The notes under the pieces are model-generated. The model was given only the letters and a program-made list of their open reading frames with translations. It had not been told where the DNA came from and did not search any database. Position numbers and translations under genes: made by a program. DNA of 64,000 bases from an uncultured bacterium (GTDB lineage: Bacteria; Patescibacteriota; Saccharimonadia; Saccharimonadales; Saccharimonadaceae), in the NCBI GenBank assembly GCA_937863415.1, contig CALMFC010000006.1, positions 101,500 through 165,499 of the forward strand, read 5' to 3'. Shown piece after piece: positions 9,217-17,966 of the stretch; positions within the stretch are counted from its first letter, which is position 1, and every line of letters begins with the position of its first letter.

Positions 9217-11640
9217 TTATCGCTTTTTAGTCGGTTTTTTAGTGGTAGCTTTGCGCTTACCGCTCTTGAACGGACGCTTTTTAGATGCAGGAGCAGCTGC
9301 GATTAATTCAATGGCTTGTTCGTGGGTCACGTCTTCGGGTTTGACGTCTTTGGGTATTTTGGCGTTTTTGGTTCCATCAGTAATATATGGACCATAACGA
9401 CCCCTTAGAACCTTGATGCCATCGCCAAAGTCGGCGATATTTTTCTCGGCTTCGGCTTGTAATTTAGCGGCATATAGTTCAAGTGCTTGTTCGATAGTTA
9501 TGTCATGGGGGTCGAGCGGCTTGATACTTACGAACAACTTGCCGATTTGGATGTATGGACCGAAACGGCCGATGTTGGCTTTGATGGTCTCACCTTCTGG
9601 TGTTTCGCCGACGATGCGCGGTAGTTTAAATGCATGTAAGGCTTCGTCTAAAGTGACAGTTTCAATTTTGACGCCTTTTGGCATTGGTGCAAACTGAGGT
9701 TTATTGTCTTTGTCTTCGGTACTGCCGAGCTGTAACATTGGTCCGAAGCGGCCAAATCGTGCCAAAATTGGCTTGCCTGATTTGGGATCGATGCCAACTT
9801 CTCGAGCCTGCGCCACCTTGCTGCGGTCGATATCACCTGACCCGGCAATTAGTTCATGGAATGGTTTGTAGAAATTATCTAGCATTGTGTTACGAGCCAG
9901 AGACCCGGCGGCGATTTGGTCAAACTGTTCTTCGACTGATGCCGTAAAGCCGTAATCTACAACTTGTTCGAAGTGATTGCTCAGGAAATCGCTAAGAATT
10001 TGGCCAGCCGCAGTCGGGACTAGCTTGCCCTTGTCTGAACCAGTTTTTTCTTGAACAATAACTTTATTCACGCTGTTATCTTGTAGTGATAGCTCGATAA
10101 TATCTCTCGGGTTGCCTTCGTTTTCGCCCTTTTCGGCATAACCGCGGACTTGGACGGTATTAATTATTGTGGCGTAAGTTGAAGGTCGTCCAATGCCGAG
10201 ATCTTCGAGCTTTTTAACTAGCGCACCCTCGGTGTATCTAGCTGGTGGACGCGCAAATACTTGCCTGGCAACCACTGACGCTAGATCTAGTGTGTCACCA
10301 CTGTTGACGGCTGGCAAAATGTCAGCGTCTTTTTTGCTGCCACCGTAAACTTTGAGGAATCCGTCAAATATAATTACTTCACCTTTCGCTTCGAATACCA
10401 CGGGTTCTGTCGCCCGGTTTGCCCCTTCTTTTGAAATTCCTTCGGAATCTTCAAAAGCGGGCGCTGCCCCACCGGGCACCACCCGTACTGGCGACTCTGT
10501 GATCGCAATAGTTACTGTAGTTTTCTCTAATTTTGCGGGGGCCATTTGGCTGGCAAGTGTGCGATTGCGGATTAAATTATATAGTTTTTGGTCGTATTCA
10601 TTACTGCTGGCGTGTTCAAGCGCCATGTTGGTTGGTCTGATTGCTTCGTGTGCCTCTTGAGCGCTAGCTGACTTGGTCTTGAAAGCCCGGACGAGAGAAT
10701 ATTCTGGACCATACTTAGACTTGATGAATTCAGTTGCTGCGGCGATTGCTTGACCGCTAAGCGTCATAGAATCAGTACGCATGTAAGTGATTTTACCCTC
10801 TTGGTATAGCTTTTGCGCAGCTGACATGGTCGCTTTGGCGCTAAAGCCTAGTCGGCTGTTGGCGTCTTGCTGTAGGGTCGATGTAGTAAACGGAGCTGAT
10901 GGATTACGGGTTGACGGGCTGGTTGATACGTCTGTAACTGTAAACTTGGCATCAATTAAGTTCTCTAGGAATTCTTTGGCTTCATCTTCGGTTTGGAATT
11001 TGTTTGGCAGTTCTGCTTTTAATACATCTCCGTCAGATGTAAATTCAGCCGTAACTTTGAATGTGAATGACCCTTTGAACGAATCAATCTCACGTTCACG
11101 TTCAACTAATAATCTAACGGCCGGCGACTGAACTCGTCCAGCCGATTTACCGCCGGGTACCTTTTGCCAGACAACTGGCGATAACTCGAATCCGACAATG
11201 CGGTCAAGGATTTGTCGGGCTTGCTGAGCGCGGACTAAGTCCATATCAATTGTGCGTGGGTTTTTGATCGCTTTTTCAATAGCGTCTTTTGTGATTTCGT
11301 GAAACACGATACGTTTGGTGGTTTTGGTATCAAGTTTCAGGACTTCGCAAAGATGCCAAGCAATCGCCTCTCCCTCGCGGTCTTCATCAGTTGCTAGCCA
11401 AACGGTCTCGGCATCTTTGACGGCTCGACGTAGTTCAGCGACGGTCTTTTTCTTTTCAGAATCGATTTCATAAACAGTCTCAAAGCCATTTTTGACGTCG
11501 ATCGGTTCAGCGCCGCCCTTGGCCTTTTTGGCAATAGAACGAATATGACCGACGCTAGATAACACCTTAAAATCACTGCCGAGATATTTCTCGATAGTTT
11601 TGGCTTTGGCTGGTGATTCGACGATAACTAAATTTTTCAT
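9217..11640 (-). CDS. topA: DNA topoisomerase I
   Basis: Type IA topoisomerase relaxing negative supercoils. The TOPRIM domain starts with VIVESPAKAKTIEKYLG and includes the DEDREGEAIAWHL metal-binding motif near 110-125. The active-site tyrosine lies in ITYMRTDS near residue 290. The C terminus has no Cys4 zinc fingers but carries three Topo_C-type repeats (FGRFGPMLQLG, IGRFGPYIQIG, RGRYGPYITDG) and a Lys-rich tail. At 807 residues it is normal for the zinc-less form. The gene stands alone, with repeat-rich DNA upstream and dprA beyond it. Confidence 0.96.
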   Translation of the reverse strand: MKNLVIVESPAKAKTIEKYLGSDFKVLSSVGHIRSIAKKAKGGAEPIDVKNGFETVYEIDSEKKKTVAELRRAVKDAETVWLATDEDREGEAIAWHLCEVLKLDTKTTKRIVFHEITKDAIEKAIKNPRTIDMDLVRAQQARQILDRIVGFELSPVVWQKVPGGKSAGRVQSPAVRLLVEREREIDSFKGSFTFKVTAEFTSDGDVLKAELPNKFQTEDEAKEFLENLIDAKFTVTDVSTSPSTRNPSAPFTTSTLQQDANSRLGFSAKATMSAAQKLYQEGKITYMRTDSMTLSGQAIAAATEFIKSKYGPEYSLVRAFKTKSASAQEAHEAIRPTNMALEHASSNEYDQKLYNLIRNRTLASQMAPAKLEKTTVTIAITESPVRVVPGGAAPAFEDSEGISKEGANRATEPVVFEAKGEVIIFDGFLKVYGGSKKDADILPAVNSGDTLDLASVVARQVFARPPARYTEGALVKKLEDLGIGRPSTYATIINTVQVRGYAEKGENEGNPRDIIELSLQDNSVNKVIVQEKTGSDKGKLVPTAAGQILSDFLSNHFEQVVDYGFTASVEEQFDQIAAGSLARNTMLDNFYKPFHELIAGSGDIDRSKVAQAREVGIDPKSGKPILARFGRFGPMLQLGSTEDKDNKPQFAPMPKGVKIETVTLDEALHAFKLPRIVGETPEGETIKANIGRFGPYIQIGKLFVSIKPLDPHDITIEQALELYAAKLQAEAEKNIADFGDGIKVLRGRYGPYITDGTKNAKIPKDVKPEDVTHEQAIELIAAAPASKKRPFKSGKRKATTKKPTKKR

Positions 11641-11706
11641 ACAATACTTATGTTCGCTTGCTAGCTAAACACAAAGCTAAACTTTACACAATGTAATGTG
11701 TTTTGT

Positions 11707-11858
11707 AAACGCTGAAAAAAATAATTCACAATTCACAATTCACGAATTCACAATTAATTCACAGTTTTCAGTTCACAAAGCTTTATTTAGTGCAGCTCAT
11801 TGAAAATTGGAATCTGAAAACTAATTTGTAAATTGAAAACTGAAACCTGATAATTATA
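11707..11858. repeat. Hairpin-forming TTCA(C)AATT/GAAAATTG repeat, copy R1
   Basis: The left part is built of TTCACAATT and GTTTTCA units, and the right part of the complementary GAAAATTG and GAAAACTG units, so the whole stretch can fold into a long imperfect hairpin. It lies directly 3' of dprA. Similar blocks occur near 16.85, 50.5 and 52.24 kb, with a related variant near 43.4 kb. Confidence 0.75.
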
Positions 11859-11859
11859 T

Positions 11860-12732
11860 TTACCTAAGTGTCCACTGGTTACCACCAAGGGCGCGAATGG
11901 TGCCGTCTATTTCCATCATTGTTAGGGTTTGAGAGAATTCACTAGCACTAGCGCCAGATTTTGCTTGTAGTATTTCGCCCGCTCGTATTCCGGATTGTAA
12001 TAAACCTATAACTTTAGACTCTAACAGATTATTACCTAGTGGCAGTATGGTTTGTGGATCAAGCAGCTTAGGCGCAATTATTTCTAACACGTCATCAGAA
12101 CTGGTAATTGGAATGGCGCCTTGCTTAATCAAACTGTTACACCCGGCCGACAATGGACTAGTGATGTTACCTGGCACTACGAACACCTCTCTACCCTGTT
12201 CTAGGGCGTGTGTGGCGGTCGATAATGTGCCACTTCGCGCGGCTGCCTCAGTAATAATAATGGCATCAGCTAGTCCGCTGACGATTCGGTTGCGCTCTAG
12301 GAATCTAAAGTCTCGGGCTGGTACGTCTGGCTCGTACTCGCTAATAATCGCGCCACCAGCATCTACAATATCCTTTGCAAGTTGCCGGTGTGAGGCTGGA
12401 TATATATAGTCTAGTCCGTTTGCCAGGATAGCGAGTGTCGTGCCGCCCGCCTGCAAGCAGGCTCGGTGCGCAATACTGTCAACACCCAGTGCTAGGCCGC
12501 TAAGAATAACTACCCCTTTGGACGCTAACTCTCTGGCAAATCGTTCGGTTACTTCGCGGCCATAGGCAGTTGGTCGTCTAGTGCCAACGATCGCCACCGT
12601 AGGTGTCCGTTCAGGCGGAAGTTTACCCATAAAATACAATCTTTTTGGCGGAACGGCAATAGTACTAATAATCTGGGTAAAATTATTGTCCTGGGGTAAG
12701 ATTGTGTTGATTTTCACGACTTTTATGTCCAA
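11860..12732 (-). CDS. dprA: DNA-processing protein DprA (Smf)
   Basis: DprA loads RecA on incoming single-stranded DNA during natural transformation. The Rossmann-like domain shows GTRRPTAYGREV near residue 50, SGLALGVDSIAH, TLAILANGLDYIYP and ERNRIVSGLADAIIITEA, then SGTLSTATHALEQGREVFVVPG. A small winged-helix-like domain ends the protein (about 230-290). The N-terminal SAM-like domain of longer DprA proteins is missing. The start is uncertain: the frame opens with TTG, and GTG five codons later would also fit. No Shine-Dalgarno is seen. A palindromic TTGAC box lies 6-20 nt upstream. Confidence 0.93.
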   Translation of the reverse strand: MDIKVVKINTILPQDNNFTQIISTIAVPPKRLYFMGKLPPERTPTVAIVGTRRPTAYGREVTERFARELASKGVVILSGLALGVDSIAHRACLQAGGTTLAILANGLDYIYPASHRQLAKDIVDAGGAIISEYEPDVPARDFRFLERNRIVSGLADAIIITEAAARSGTLSTATHALEQGREVFVVPGNITSPLSAGCNSLIKQGAIPITSSDDVLEIIAPKLLDPQTILPLGNNLLESKVIGLLQSGIRAGEILQAKSGASASEFSQTLTMMEIDGTIRALGGNQWTLR

Positions 12733-12737
12733 AAGTA

Positions 12738-12766
12738 TTGACTATATGTCAAATACGTGCTACTAT
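12738..12766 (+). promoter_or_regulatory. Promoter for the dprA-pth intergenic RNA, with palindromic -35
   Basis: TTGACT at 12738-12743, a 17-nt spacer and TACTAT at 12761-12766 preceded by TGC (extended -10). The -35 is half of the palindrome TTGAC-TATAT-GTCAA, whose other half offers TTGACA to the opposite strand for dprA. Confidence 0.65.
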
Positions 12767-12771
12767 GGGCA

Positions 12772-13027
12772 ACGATTGGTTACATTGCGAGATTAACCAA
12801 ACGTACCTTATACCCCCTATTCTAACTTATGTTAGATTACATGCAATGTGTTTTTAAGGTAACTACCCTCCACCTTTAAGACATTTTTAAACATTGCATG
12901 TATACTAACCCCTTTAACCAGCGAACATCTGCGTATCTAATGAACGAGATCGTTACGCTTGCCCCCGCGGTGGGTTAAAGGGTAAAACGGCGCCAGGTGA
13001 TGCCCACCCTTACCTGGCGCTTTTTTA
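12772..13027 (+). ncRNA. Probable structured small RNA of about 255 nt, family not recognised
   Basis: A good promoter ends at 12766 and a strong intrinsic terminator ends near 13028, with no open frame between them on this strand. The interval holds a series of stems: TTGGTTA/TAACCAA (12776-12782 with 12794-12800), TCTAAC/GTTAGA (12821-12836), an 11-bp perfect stem at 12839-12849 with 12891-12901 enclosing AAGGT/ACCTT, and a 10-bp perfect stem at 12910-12919 with 12973-12982 enclosing a small hairpin. The tmRNA, RNase P, SRP and 6S signatures I looked for are absent. It runs antisense to neither dprA nor pth except for the last few terminator bases. Confidence 0.6.
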
Positions 13028-13028
13028 T
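12990..13028 (+). terminator. Intrinsic terminator of the small RNA
   Basis: GCGCCAGGT at 12990-12998 pairs perfectly with ACCTGGCGC at 13012-13020 and is followed by six T residues. There is no + strand protein gene upstream, so it most likely ends the RNA transcript. Confidence 0.85.
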
Positions 13029-13597
13029 TTGTCCAAAATCTTATGGCTGGTGACGGTTAGACTACTAGACACAAACTGCTCGATTAGACCGATGCTGTAT
13101 GGGATTATGTCGTCACGGAGTTTTTTGGCTTCGCTGCTCGAGAATTTAGACAGTACAAAGTCGGCGTCGTCCACCAAATCACGCTTTTCGCTCCATATCC
13201 CGATTCGCATACGGGTATAATCCGGTCCGATGTGTGAATTAAGACTTTTGATACCGTTATTACCAGCATCACTACCCTTTTTACGGACACGAACAGTACC
13301 AAACGGTAACGCCAGATCGTCATGTAGCACCATGAGGTCGTCCTTGGCGTCTAGTTTGTAGAAATCAACTACTGCACGGGCCGACATGCCGGAGTCGTTG
13401 TAGAACGTCGTGGGCTTGACCAGCAGGGTTTTGGTGCCGCTAATACTTACTTCGGCGATATGAGCTTGCAACTTAGTTTTAGTAACCCATTTTGCGTCAG
13501 AATCTTTGGCTAAAGCGTTCAATACCATAAATCCCGTATTGTGACGGGTTTTTTCGTAATGTGGTTCGGGATTACCTTGGGCAAAGATTACTTTCAT
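13025..13597 (-). CDS. pth: Peptidyl-tRNA hydrolase
   Basis: Cleaves peptidyl-tRNA released during translation, recycling tRNA. Conserved features are QGNPEPHYEKTRHNTGF (family GNPG..Y..TRHN.G with the catalytic His), KPTTFYNDSG and LHDDLALPFG with the catalytic Asp, then GSDAGNNGIKSL. I choose the second ATG (13597), giving 190 residues, because family members start M-K-x-I-x-G-x-G-N-P; a longer frame begins at 13609. A TACAAT -10 box ends 10 nt before this ATG and no Shine-Dalgarno is visible. Confidence 0.94.
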   Translation of the reverse strand: MKVIFAQGNPEPHYEKTRHNTGFMVLNALAKDSDAKWVTKTKLQAHIAEVSISGTKTLLVKPTTFYNDSGMSARAVVDFYKLDAKDDLMVLHDDLALPFGTVRVRKKGSDAGNNGIKSLNSHIGPDYTRMRIGIWSEKRDLVDDADFVLSKFSSSEAKKLRDDIIPYSIGLIEQFVSSSLTVTSHKILDK

Positions 13598-13618
13598 ACT
13601 GTAAACCATTGTATCGCA

Positions 13619-13647
13619 TTGTAATACTATGATAAATATGCTATAAT
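13619..13647 (+). promoter_or_regulatory. Promoter of the 13689 membrane protein gene
   Basis: TTGTAA at 13619-13624, a 17-nt spacer and a consensus TATAAT at 13642-13647 with an upstream TGC (extended -10). It is divergent from the pth promoter. Confidence 0.65.
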
Positions 13648-13688
13648 ATATACACTTTTCTTATTTATTGAATGAAAGAGGTCTGAAA

Positions 13689-14090
13689 ATGAGAAAGTTT
13701 ACATTGATTGGCGCAAGGTCTATGGTTTTTGTCTTCGTGACCATGTACCTTGTAGGGTTTTGGCTGGTTTGGAACTTTGTTCCCTGGGGTGAGTGGTGGC
13801 TTTTCGCTCTCGACCTGATTGGCATTTTTGTTGCGATCTATGTGTCGCACAGAATGGTCCAAGAGGGTTGGGTTAAGAGCAGTCGTCTGGCTCCCCCGGG
13901 TACAGCCATCATTCTATCTATCGGAGTTGTGCTGGCCATGTTCCATGGGTTTGCCGCTCTAACCGGGTCAATGTCACGTTCGTTGTCATTGTCGCCAATC
14001 GTCGCCATCGTCGCCATCGCTATCGTTTACGTGTTGATGGAGTGGAAACAGCCGAAACATCAGGCCAAGCCACAACAATCTGAGAAATAA
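13689..14090 (+). CDS. Small four-helix membrane protein, unknown function
   Basis: I do not recognise this 133-residue protein. It has four hydrophobic segments at about 10-32, 36-55, 73-93 and 99-117, the last two separated by a short Ser/Arg loop, and ends in a basic, Gln-rich cytoplasmic tail (KQPKHQAKPQQ). The ATG at 13689 is chosen because AGAGG lies 6-7 nt upstream; the frame extends back to a TTG at 13668 without support. The gene is monocistronic, bracketed by its own promoter and a perfect hairpin terminator. Confidence 0.75.
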   Translation: MRKFTLIGARSMVFVFVTMYLVGFWLVWNFVPWGEWWLFALDLIGIFVAIYVSHRMVQEGWVKSSRLAPPGTAIILSIGVVLAMFHGFAALTGSMSRSLSLSPIVAIVAIAIVYVLMEWKQPKHQAKPQQSEK

Positions 14091-14122
14091 AATTCTCAAT
14101 CAAACTCCTGGAGATCCCAGGT

Positions 14123-14154
14123 CCCGTCGCTTACAAGCGACGGGTTATTTTTTT
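14123..14154 (+). terminator. Intrinsic terminator after the 13689 gene
   Basis: CCCGTCGCT (14123-14131) pairs perfectly with AGCGACGGG (14136-14144) across a TACA loop, followed by a T-rich tract. It overlaps the 3' end of der on the other strand. Confidence 0.9.
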
Positions 14155-15557
14155 GAATTATTATCTTTTTCGGCTTTTTCTAACTTGGACTTCTTGGTAA
14201 TTGGGTCCTTACCTGCGGCAACGCGTTCTTTGTTGGCTTTGATTTGTTTTTCGTCGCGGAAGCTGAATTTGATTGGGGTGCCAGCGAAGTTATAGGTTTC
14301 ACGTAGTTGTCGTTCTAGATAGCGCTTGTAACTCCAGTGTACGAATTTTAGGTGACTGCCGTAGATTACAAACCATGGTGGTGAATTGTCGGTTTGAACC
14401 ATATAACGAAGTTTTGGATGAGTGTTTTTGAGTCCGGCCGGTGGGTGCTTTTGAACACTTTTTTGCAACAGGTCGTTTAGGACGCGGGTTTTGGTTTGCT
14501 GTTTGCGTCGAGCGTCAATATCTAGCGCTAGATCAAATAATTTCGTGACGTTTTGACCAGTTACGCTACTGGTAAAGATTAGTGGTGCCCAAGGCGTAAA
14601 TTTAAAGGTTCGGACTATCCCGGGCACTAACGAGTCGTGGGTAAATGAATCTTTGTCTTCGACGCTGTCCCATTTGGTCACAACGATCACCATCCCCTTG
14701 CCTGCATCGTCAATGATGCCAGCTAGGCGCTGATCAAGTCCTGTGTTCAGTTCATTTACGTCCATTAATAGGAAGCATACGTCAGATTCTTCGATGGCCT
14801 GCAGGGTCCTCAGGACACTGAATTTCTCGATTCCTACCTCTTGTTTACCGGGTTTACGCATACCAGCAGTATCGAGGATTTCAATATTACGCGCACCGTA
14901 CCTGACTGAAACTCGGTTAACGTCGCGGGTTGTGCCGGCTAGATCTGCCACAATCGCCTGTTGTTTACCGGCTAGGGCGTTAAACAGGTTACTTTTGCCA
15001 ACATTTGGTCGTCCGATTAATGAAATACGCACTACATCATCGGCTTCGTCTTCGTGGGTAGCTGGAATTAGTCGGACGATATTATCAAGGACCTCTGTTA
15101 TGCCGACGTTGTGTTCAGCGCTGGTACGAATAATATCTTTGATGCCTAGGCGACGGAATTCATCGCTAGGTAGATTATCTGCTAAATCGACCTTGTTGGC
15201 CAGCAAGATAACTGGTTTTTTGCTACGAAGGGCTTTTTTGGCGACAGTTCGGTCTTGGTCGCTAACATATTGGGTGCTGTCGACAACGACCAAGATTACA
15301 TCAGCGACTTCAGCCGCCTCTGTTATTTGATCTTGAATTGAAGCTTCGAACTCGTCGTTTGGGTCTTTTAAACCAGCTGTATCGACTAGCCAAAAATTGT
15401 GGTATTTGTATTCGACTCGACCCAGTACGTTATCACGAGTGGTGCCGGCTTCACGGGCTACGATTGCCTGCTGTGAACGCACGAGACGATTAAAAAGCGA
15501 ACTCTTGCCGACGTTCGCTTGACCAATGATCGCAACCGTAGGTAGTTTCGATGCCAT
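14145..15557 (-). CDS. der: Ribosome assembly GTPase Der (EngA)
   Basis: Der has two tandem GTPase domains and a KH-like C-terminal domain and helps assemble the 50S subunit. Domain 1 has GQANVGKSSLFNRL near residue 11, DTAGL and ANKVDL. Domain 2 has GRPNVGKSNLFNAL near 182, DTAGM and VTKWD. The C-terminal domain (about 350-440) includes YMVQTDNSPPWFVIYGS. A Lys-rich tail ends the protein. At 470 residues the length is typical. Confidence 0.96.
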   Translation of the reverse strand: MASKLPTVAIIGQANVGKSSLFNRLVRSQQAIVAREAGTTRDNVLGRVEYKYHNFWLVDTAGLKDPNDEFEASIQDQITEAAEVADVILVVVDSTQYVSDQDRTVAKKALRSKKPVILLANKVDLADNLPSDEFRRLGIKDIIRTSAEHNVGITEVLDNIVRLIPATHEDEADDVVRISLIGRPNVGKSNLFNALAGKQQAIVADLAGTTRDVNRVSVRYGARNIEILDTAGMRKPGKQEVGIEKFSVLRTLQAIEESDVCFLLMDVNELNTGLDQRLAGIIDDAGKGMVIVVTKWDSVEDKDSFTHDSLVPGIVRTFKFTPWAPLIFTSSVTGQNVTKLFDLALDIDARRKQQTKTRVLNDLLQKSVQKHPPAGLKNTHPKLRYMVQTDNSPPWFVIYGSHLKFVHWSYKRYLERQLRETYNFAGTPIKFSFRDEKQIKANKERVAAGKDPITKKSKLEKAEKDNNSKK

Positions 15558-15614
15558 AATTAGGGGTAATTATAACAGGGATAAGGTCATTTTGCGAGCG
15601 TAAGCGGAATATAC

Positions 15615-15642
15615 TTGCAATTTCTGTAATAAATAGTATTAT
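15615..15642 (+). promoter_or_regulatory. Promoter of the 15677 gene
   Basis: TTGCAA at 15615-15620, a 16-nt spacer and TATTAT at 15637-15642, about 35 nt before the start codon. Confidence 0.55.
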
Positions 15643-15676
15643 GTTGTCTAGTTGTTCTACTATGAAAGGAAGCAAC

Positions 15677-16066
15677 ATGGGATCGTCGAAAGACGTGTCG
15701 AGTCAGACCGCAGAGTTGGATAGGGTTTCTACGAGAGATGTTCGCTCCGAAGGACCAAGCATAATCACGGAAATTACCGTAGCCAGCGACAAAGGAGTCG
15801 AATACAGGTTCGAAATCAAGAAGAATTTCTTGGGCGAGAACGCCCCGGCGTTCGTCCTGAAGGAAATCAATCCAGTTCGAGACGCCGATGTCATCAACGA
15901 GATGCAGTTCACGAAGTTCTGGGTGCTCGGCGGAGAATTGGCTGTTGGTGGGACGTTTGCTCTCAAACAGGCAGCGAATAGTCAATACGTCCTAAAAGAG
16001 CGCATCATCGTCACACGCATTATTGTGAGTCTTCAAGAACTCGCACCCCAAACCGCCCCTGCTTAG
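15677..16066 (+). CDS. Orphan soluble protein of 129 residues
   Basis: No family recognised. The protein is mixed charged with a probable beta-rich core (ITEITVASDKGVEYRFEIKK and later FWVLGGELAVGGTFAL). It has no transmembrane segment or signal peptide. The ATG at 15677 is preferred because AAAGGA lies 6 nt upstream, although the frame could begin at 15641 or 15662. The gene has its own promoter and a perfect terminator, so it is a single-gene unit between der and rluB, both on the opposite strand. Base composition is more GC-rich than its neighbours by eye. Confidence 0.72.
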   Translation: MGSSKDVSSQTAELDRVSTRDVRSEGPSIITEITVASDKGVEYRFEIKKNFLGENAPAFVLKEINPVRDADVINEMQFTKFWVLGGELAVGGTFALKQAANSQYVLKERIIVTRIIVSLQELAPQTAPA

Positions 16067-16078
16067 GCGTTGAGTAAG

Positions 16079-16110
16079 ACTCCGCCCTTGCCGGGGCGGA
16101 GTTTTTCTTT
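16079..16110 (+). terminator. Intrinsic terminator after the 15677 gene
   Basis: ACTCCGCCC (16079-16087) pairs with GGGCGGAGT (16094-16102), followed by TTTTTCTTT. Confidence 0.9.
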
Positions 16111-16117
16111 ATACTCT

Positions 16118-16813
16118 TTATGATATATTGATGATTTCGAACTCGCCGGGCTTTATATCACCCAGCGCATAATTACCGAAATTTGTTCGATGCAGCTTAG
16201 TAACCGTGTAGCCTAGTGATCCGAAGGTTCGACGAATTTGCCGGTTTCTACCCTCGCGCATGGTGACAATCCAACTTTTGCGGTCAGTTTCGTTCATTCG
16301 TTCTAGCTGAAACTGACTGACGCCGTCTTCGAGTGTGACGCCGTAATCCGATATCATCTGTTGATGTAACGGCTCAAGGTTTCGGTCTAGACGTACGTTG
16401 TAAAGTTTGGTCTTGGCGAAACTAGGGTGCGTCATCTGGTATGCAAAGTCACCGTCGTTTGTTAATAGAATAATCCCACTACTACTAAGGTCTAGTCTAC
16501 CTACTGGCTTGAGATTGTGGTATTTAGGCGGAATAATGTCATATATTGTTGGGTTTTCGCCTTGTTGACGGCGTGAACAAACATAGCCGACAGGTTTATG
16601 GAATGCCAAATAGACAAGCTCGGTCGTGGTCGAAACGTCCTTACCGCCTGCGATTACTTTGTCACCAGGGTTAAATCTTGATCCAAGTTGAGCTTTTTCG
16701 CCATTTACCGACACTTTGCCAGCAGCAATCATATTGTCAGCCTCACGACGCGAAACGCCCAGCTGTAAAGCTAGGTGTTTGTTGAGCCTAATCGAAGCCT
16801 CGTCGTTATTCAT
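16118..16813 (-). CDS. rluB: Pseudouridine synthase of the RsuA/RluB/RluE/RluF family
   Basis: An N-terminal S4 RNA-binding domain (IRLNKHLALQLGVSRREADN, about 8-55) precedes the catalytic domain. The catalytic Asp lies in KPVGRLDLSSSGIILLTNDG, followed by SFAKTKLYNVRLD and REGRNRQIRRTFGSLGYTVTKLHR. It isomerises a uridine in ribosomal RNA. In other bacteria the family members modify 16S or 23S at different sites; the sequence alone does not settle which, so the symbol is a best guess. Length of 231 residues is normal. Confidence 0.9.
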   Translation of the reverse strand: MNNDEASIRLNKHLALQLGVSRREADNMIAAGKVSVNGEKAQLGSRFNPGDKVIAGGKDVSTTTELVYLAFHKPVGYVCSRRQQGENPTIYDIIPPKYHNLKPVGRLDLSSSGIILLTNDGDFAYQMTHPSFAKTKLYNVRLDRNLEPLHQQMISDYGVTLEDGVSQFQLERMNETDRKSWIVTMREGRNRQIRRTFGSLGYTVTKLHRTNFGNYALGDIKPGEFEIINIS

Positions 16814-16847
16814 TTCTCTAGTATAACAGATACGGGGAGGATATAAT

Positions 16848-16962
16848 TGTCAGTTTTCAATTTGCAGTTTACGAAATAAGTACCAGTTTTCAATTCTCAA
16901 GTCCGAAAAATCCTTGAAAACTGTGAATTGAGAATTATTTGAAAATTGGAAACTGAAAATTT
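16848..16962. repeat. Hairpin-forming TTCAATT/GAAAATTG repeat, copy R2
   Basis: Units such as CAGTTTTCAATT on the left and GAAAATTGGAAACTG on the right are mutually complementary, giving a long imperfect stem around 16905. It sits directly 3' of the response-regulator gene (stop at 16967). Confidence 0.75.
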
Positions 16963-16966
16963 AACC

Positions 16967-17914
16967 CTAACTAGGGTTGTCGTTGCCAAGTTCTTGATTC
17001 ATAAGGGTTGCAATGTCTGGTTTTGGCGTTGAGTCAGCTGGAGAATCCGACAAAGGTTGCATTACTCGGTCCTCACCCATCGATCCAGTTGGTGATGATC
17101 CCGGGCGTGGCGACGAAAATGGTGCGGTTGGTTGTGGCATAGCTGATGGTGTAGGCGCAACAGGTGTTGGTGGAGCCACTGGTGTGGGTGGTGTTACCTG
17201 GGTTGGCGCAGGTGGCTCGACTGGTGGCTGAGGGGCTGGTTGCGGAGCTACAGTTGGTGCTGGTGATGGTGCTGTTGATTCCGGTGGCGTTGGGGCTATT
17301 GGGGCTGGTTGTAGGGCCGGTGTAGGTGTCGAAGGCATATTAATGACAGGTGGTTGTGCAGAAGGGGCTGGTCCTGGGGCTGGAGCTGCCGGTGTGGGTG
17401 CAGGCGTCTCGGCTATTGGTGCCTGTGGCGGAGTTGGAGTGGCAGGAGCTGGGTTGCTTGCTGGCATAGGCGCAGGACTATTAGGTGTAGCAGTCGATGA
17501 GGCAGGTCCGCCGAATTTTTGTTCTGCGGTTGCTGGTGCCTCTGGAACGTCTGCTAGCACATCGTGAATTGAACGAACAACGTCTTCGATACCTACCTGA
17601 GATTTGACTAGATAACGGTTAGCACCTAGTGATTCGCCACGGGCGCGTTGGTCTTCGCTACTAAGGGCGGTCATCATGATAATCTTGACGTCTTTGGTCT
17701 CGGGGGTGCTACGCAGTATGTCTAGCATGTCAAAACCGCTAATTTTGGGCATCATAACATCGCTGACGATTAGGTCAGGCTTTTCTTTGATTGCTGTTGC
17801 TAGGGCCTCTTCCCCATCACCGGCTGATACAATTTCATAACCTTCGGCTAGTAAACGAACGCCATATATCTCGCGTAAACTCTTGTCATCTTCTACCAAT
17901 AGTATTTTAGTCAT
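16967..17914 (-). CDS. Response regulator with a Pro/Ala-rich tail
   Basis: Residues 1-120 form a receiver domain with the acidic pair near residue 9, the phospho-acceptor Asp in DLIVSDVMMPK near 54 and the conserved Lys in YLVKSQ near 104. There is no DNA-binding domain. Instead, about 170 residues of low-complexity Pro, Ala and Thr follow, ending in a short acidic segment. The partner histidine kinase lies 52 nt upstream in the same orientation, so phosphotransfer within this operon is expected. The output mechanism is unclear; the tail may bind proteins or localise the regulator. Confidence 0.9.
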   Translation of the reverse strand: MTKILLVEDDKSLREIYGVRLLAEGYEIVSAGDGEEALATAIKEKPDLIVSDVMMPKISGFDMLDILRSTPETKDVKIIMMTALSSEDQRARGESLGANRYLVKSQVGIEDVVRSIHDVLADVPEAPATAEQKFGGPASSTATPNSPAPMPASNPAPATPTPPQAPIAETPAPTPAAPAPGPAPSAQPPVINMPSTPTPALQPAPIAPTPPESTAPSPAPTVAPQPAPQPPVEPPAPTQVTPPTPVAPPTPVAPTPSAMPQPTAPFSSPRPGSSPTGSMGEDRVMQPLSDSPADSTPKPDIATLMNQELGNDNPS

Positions 17915-17966
17915 AGTTACCCTTTATTGTACCTAACACGGTTTAAAATTGCTATACCACTCATGG

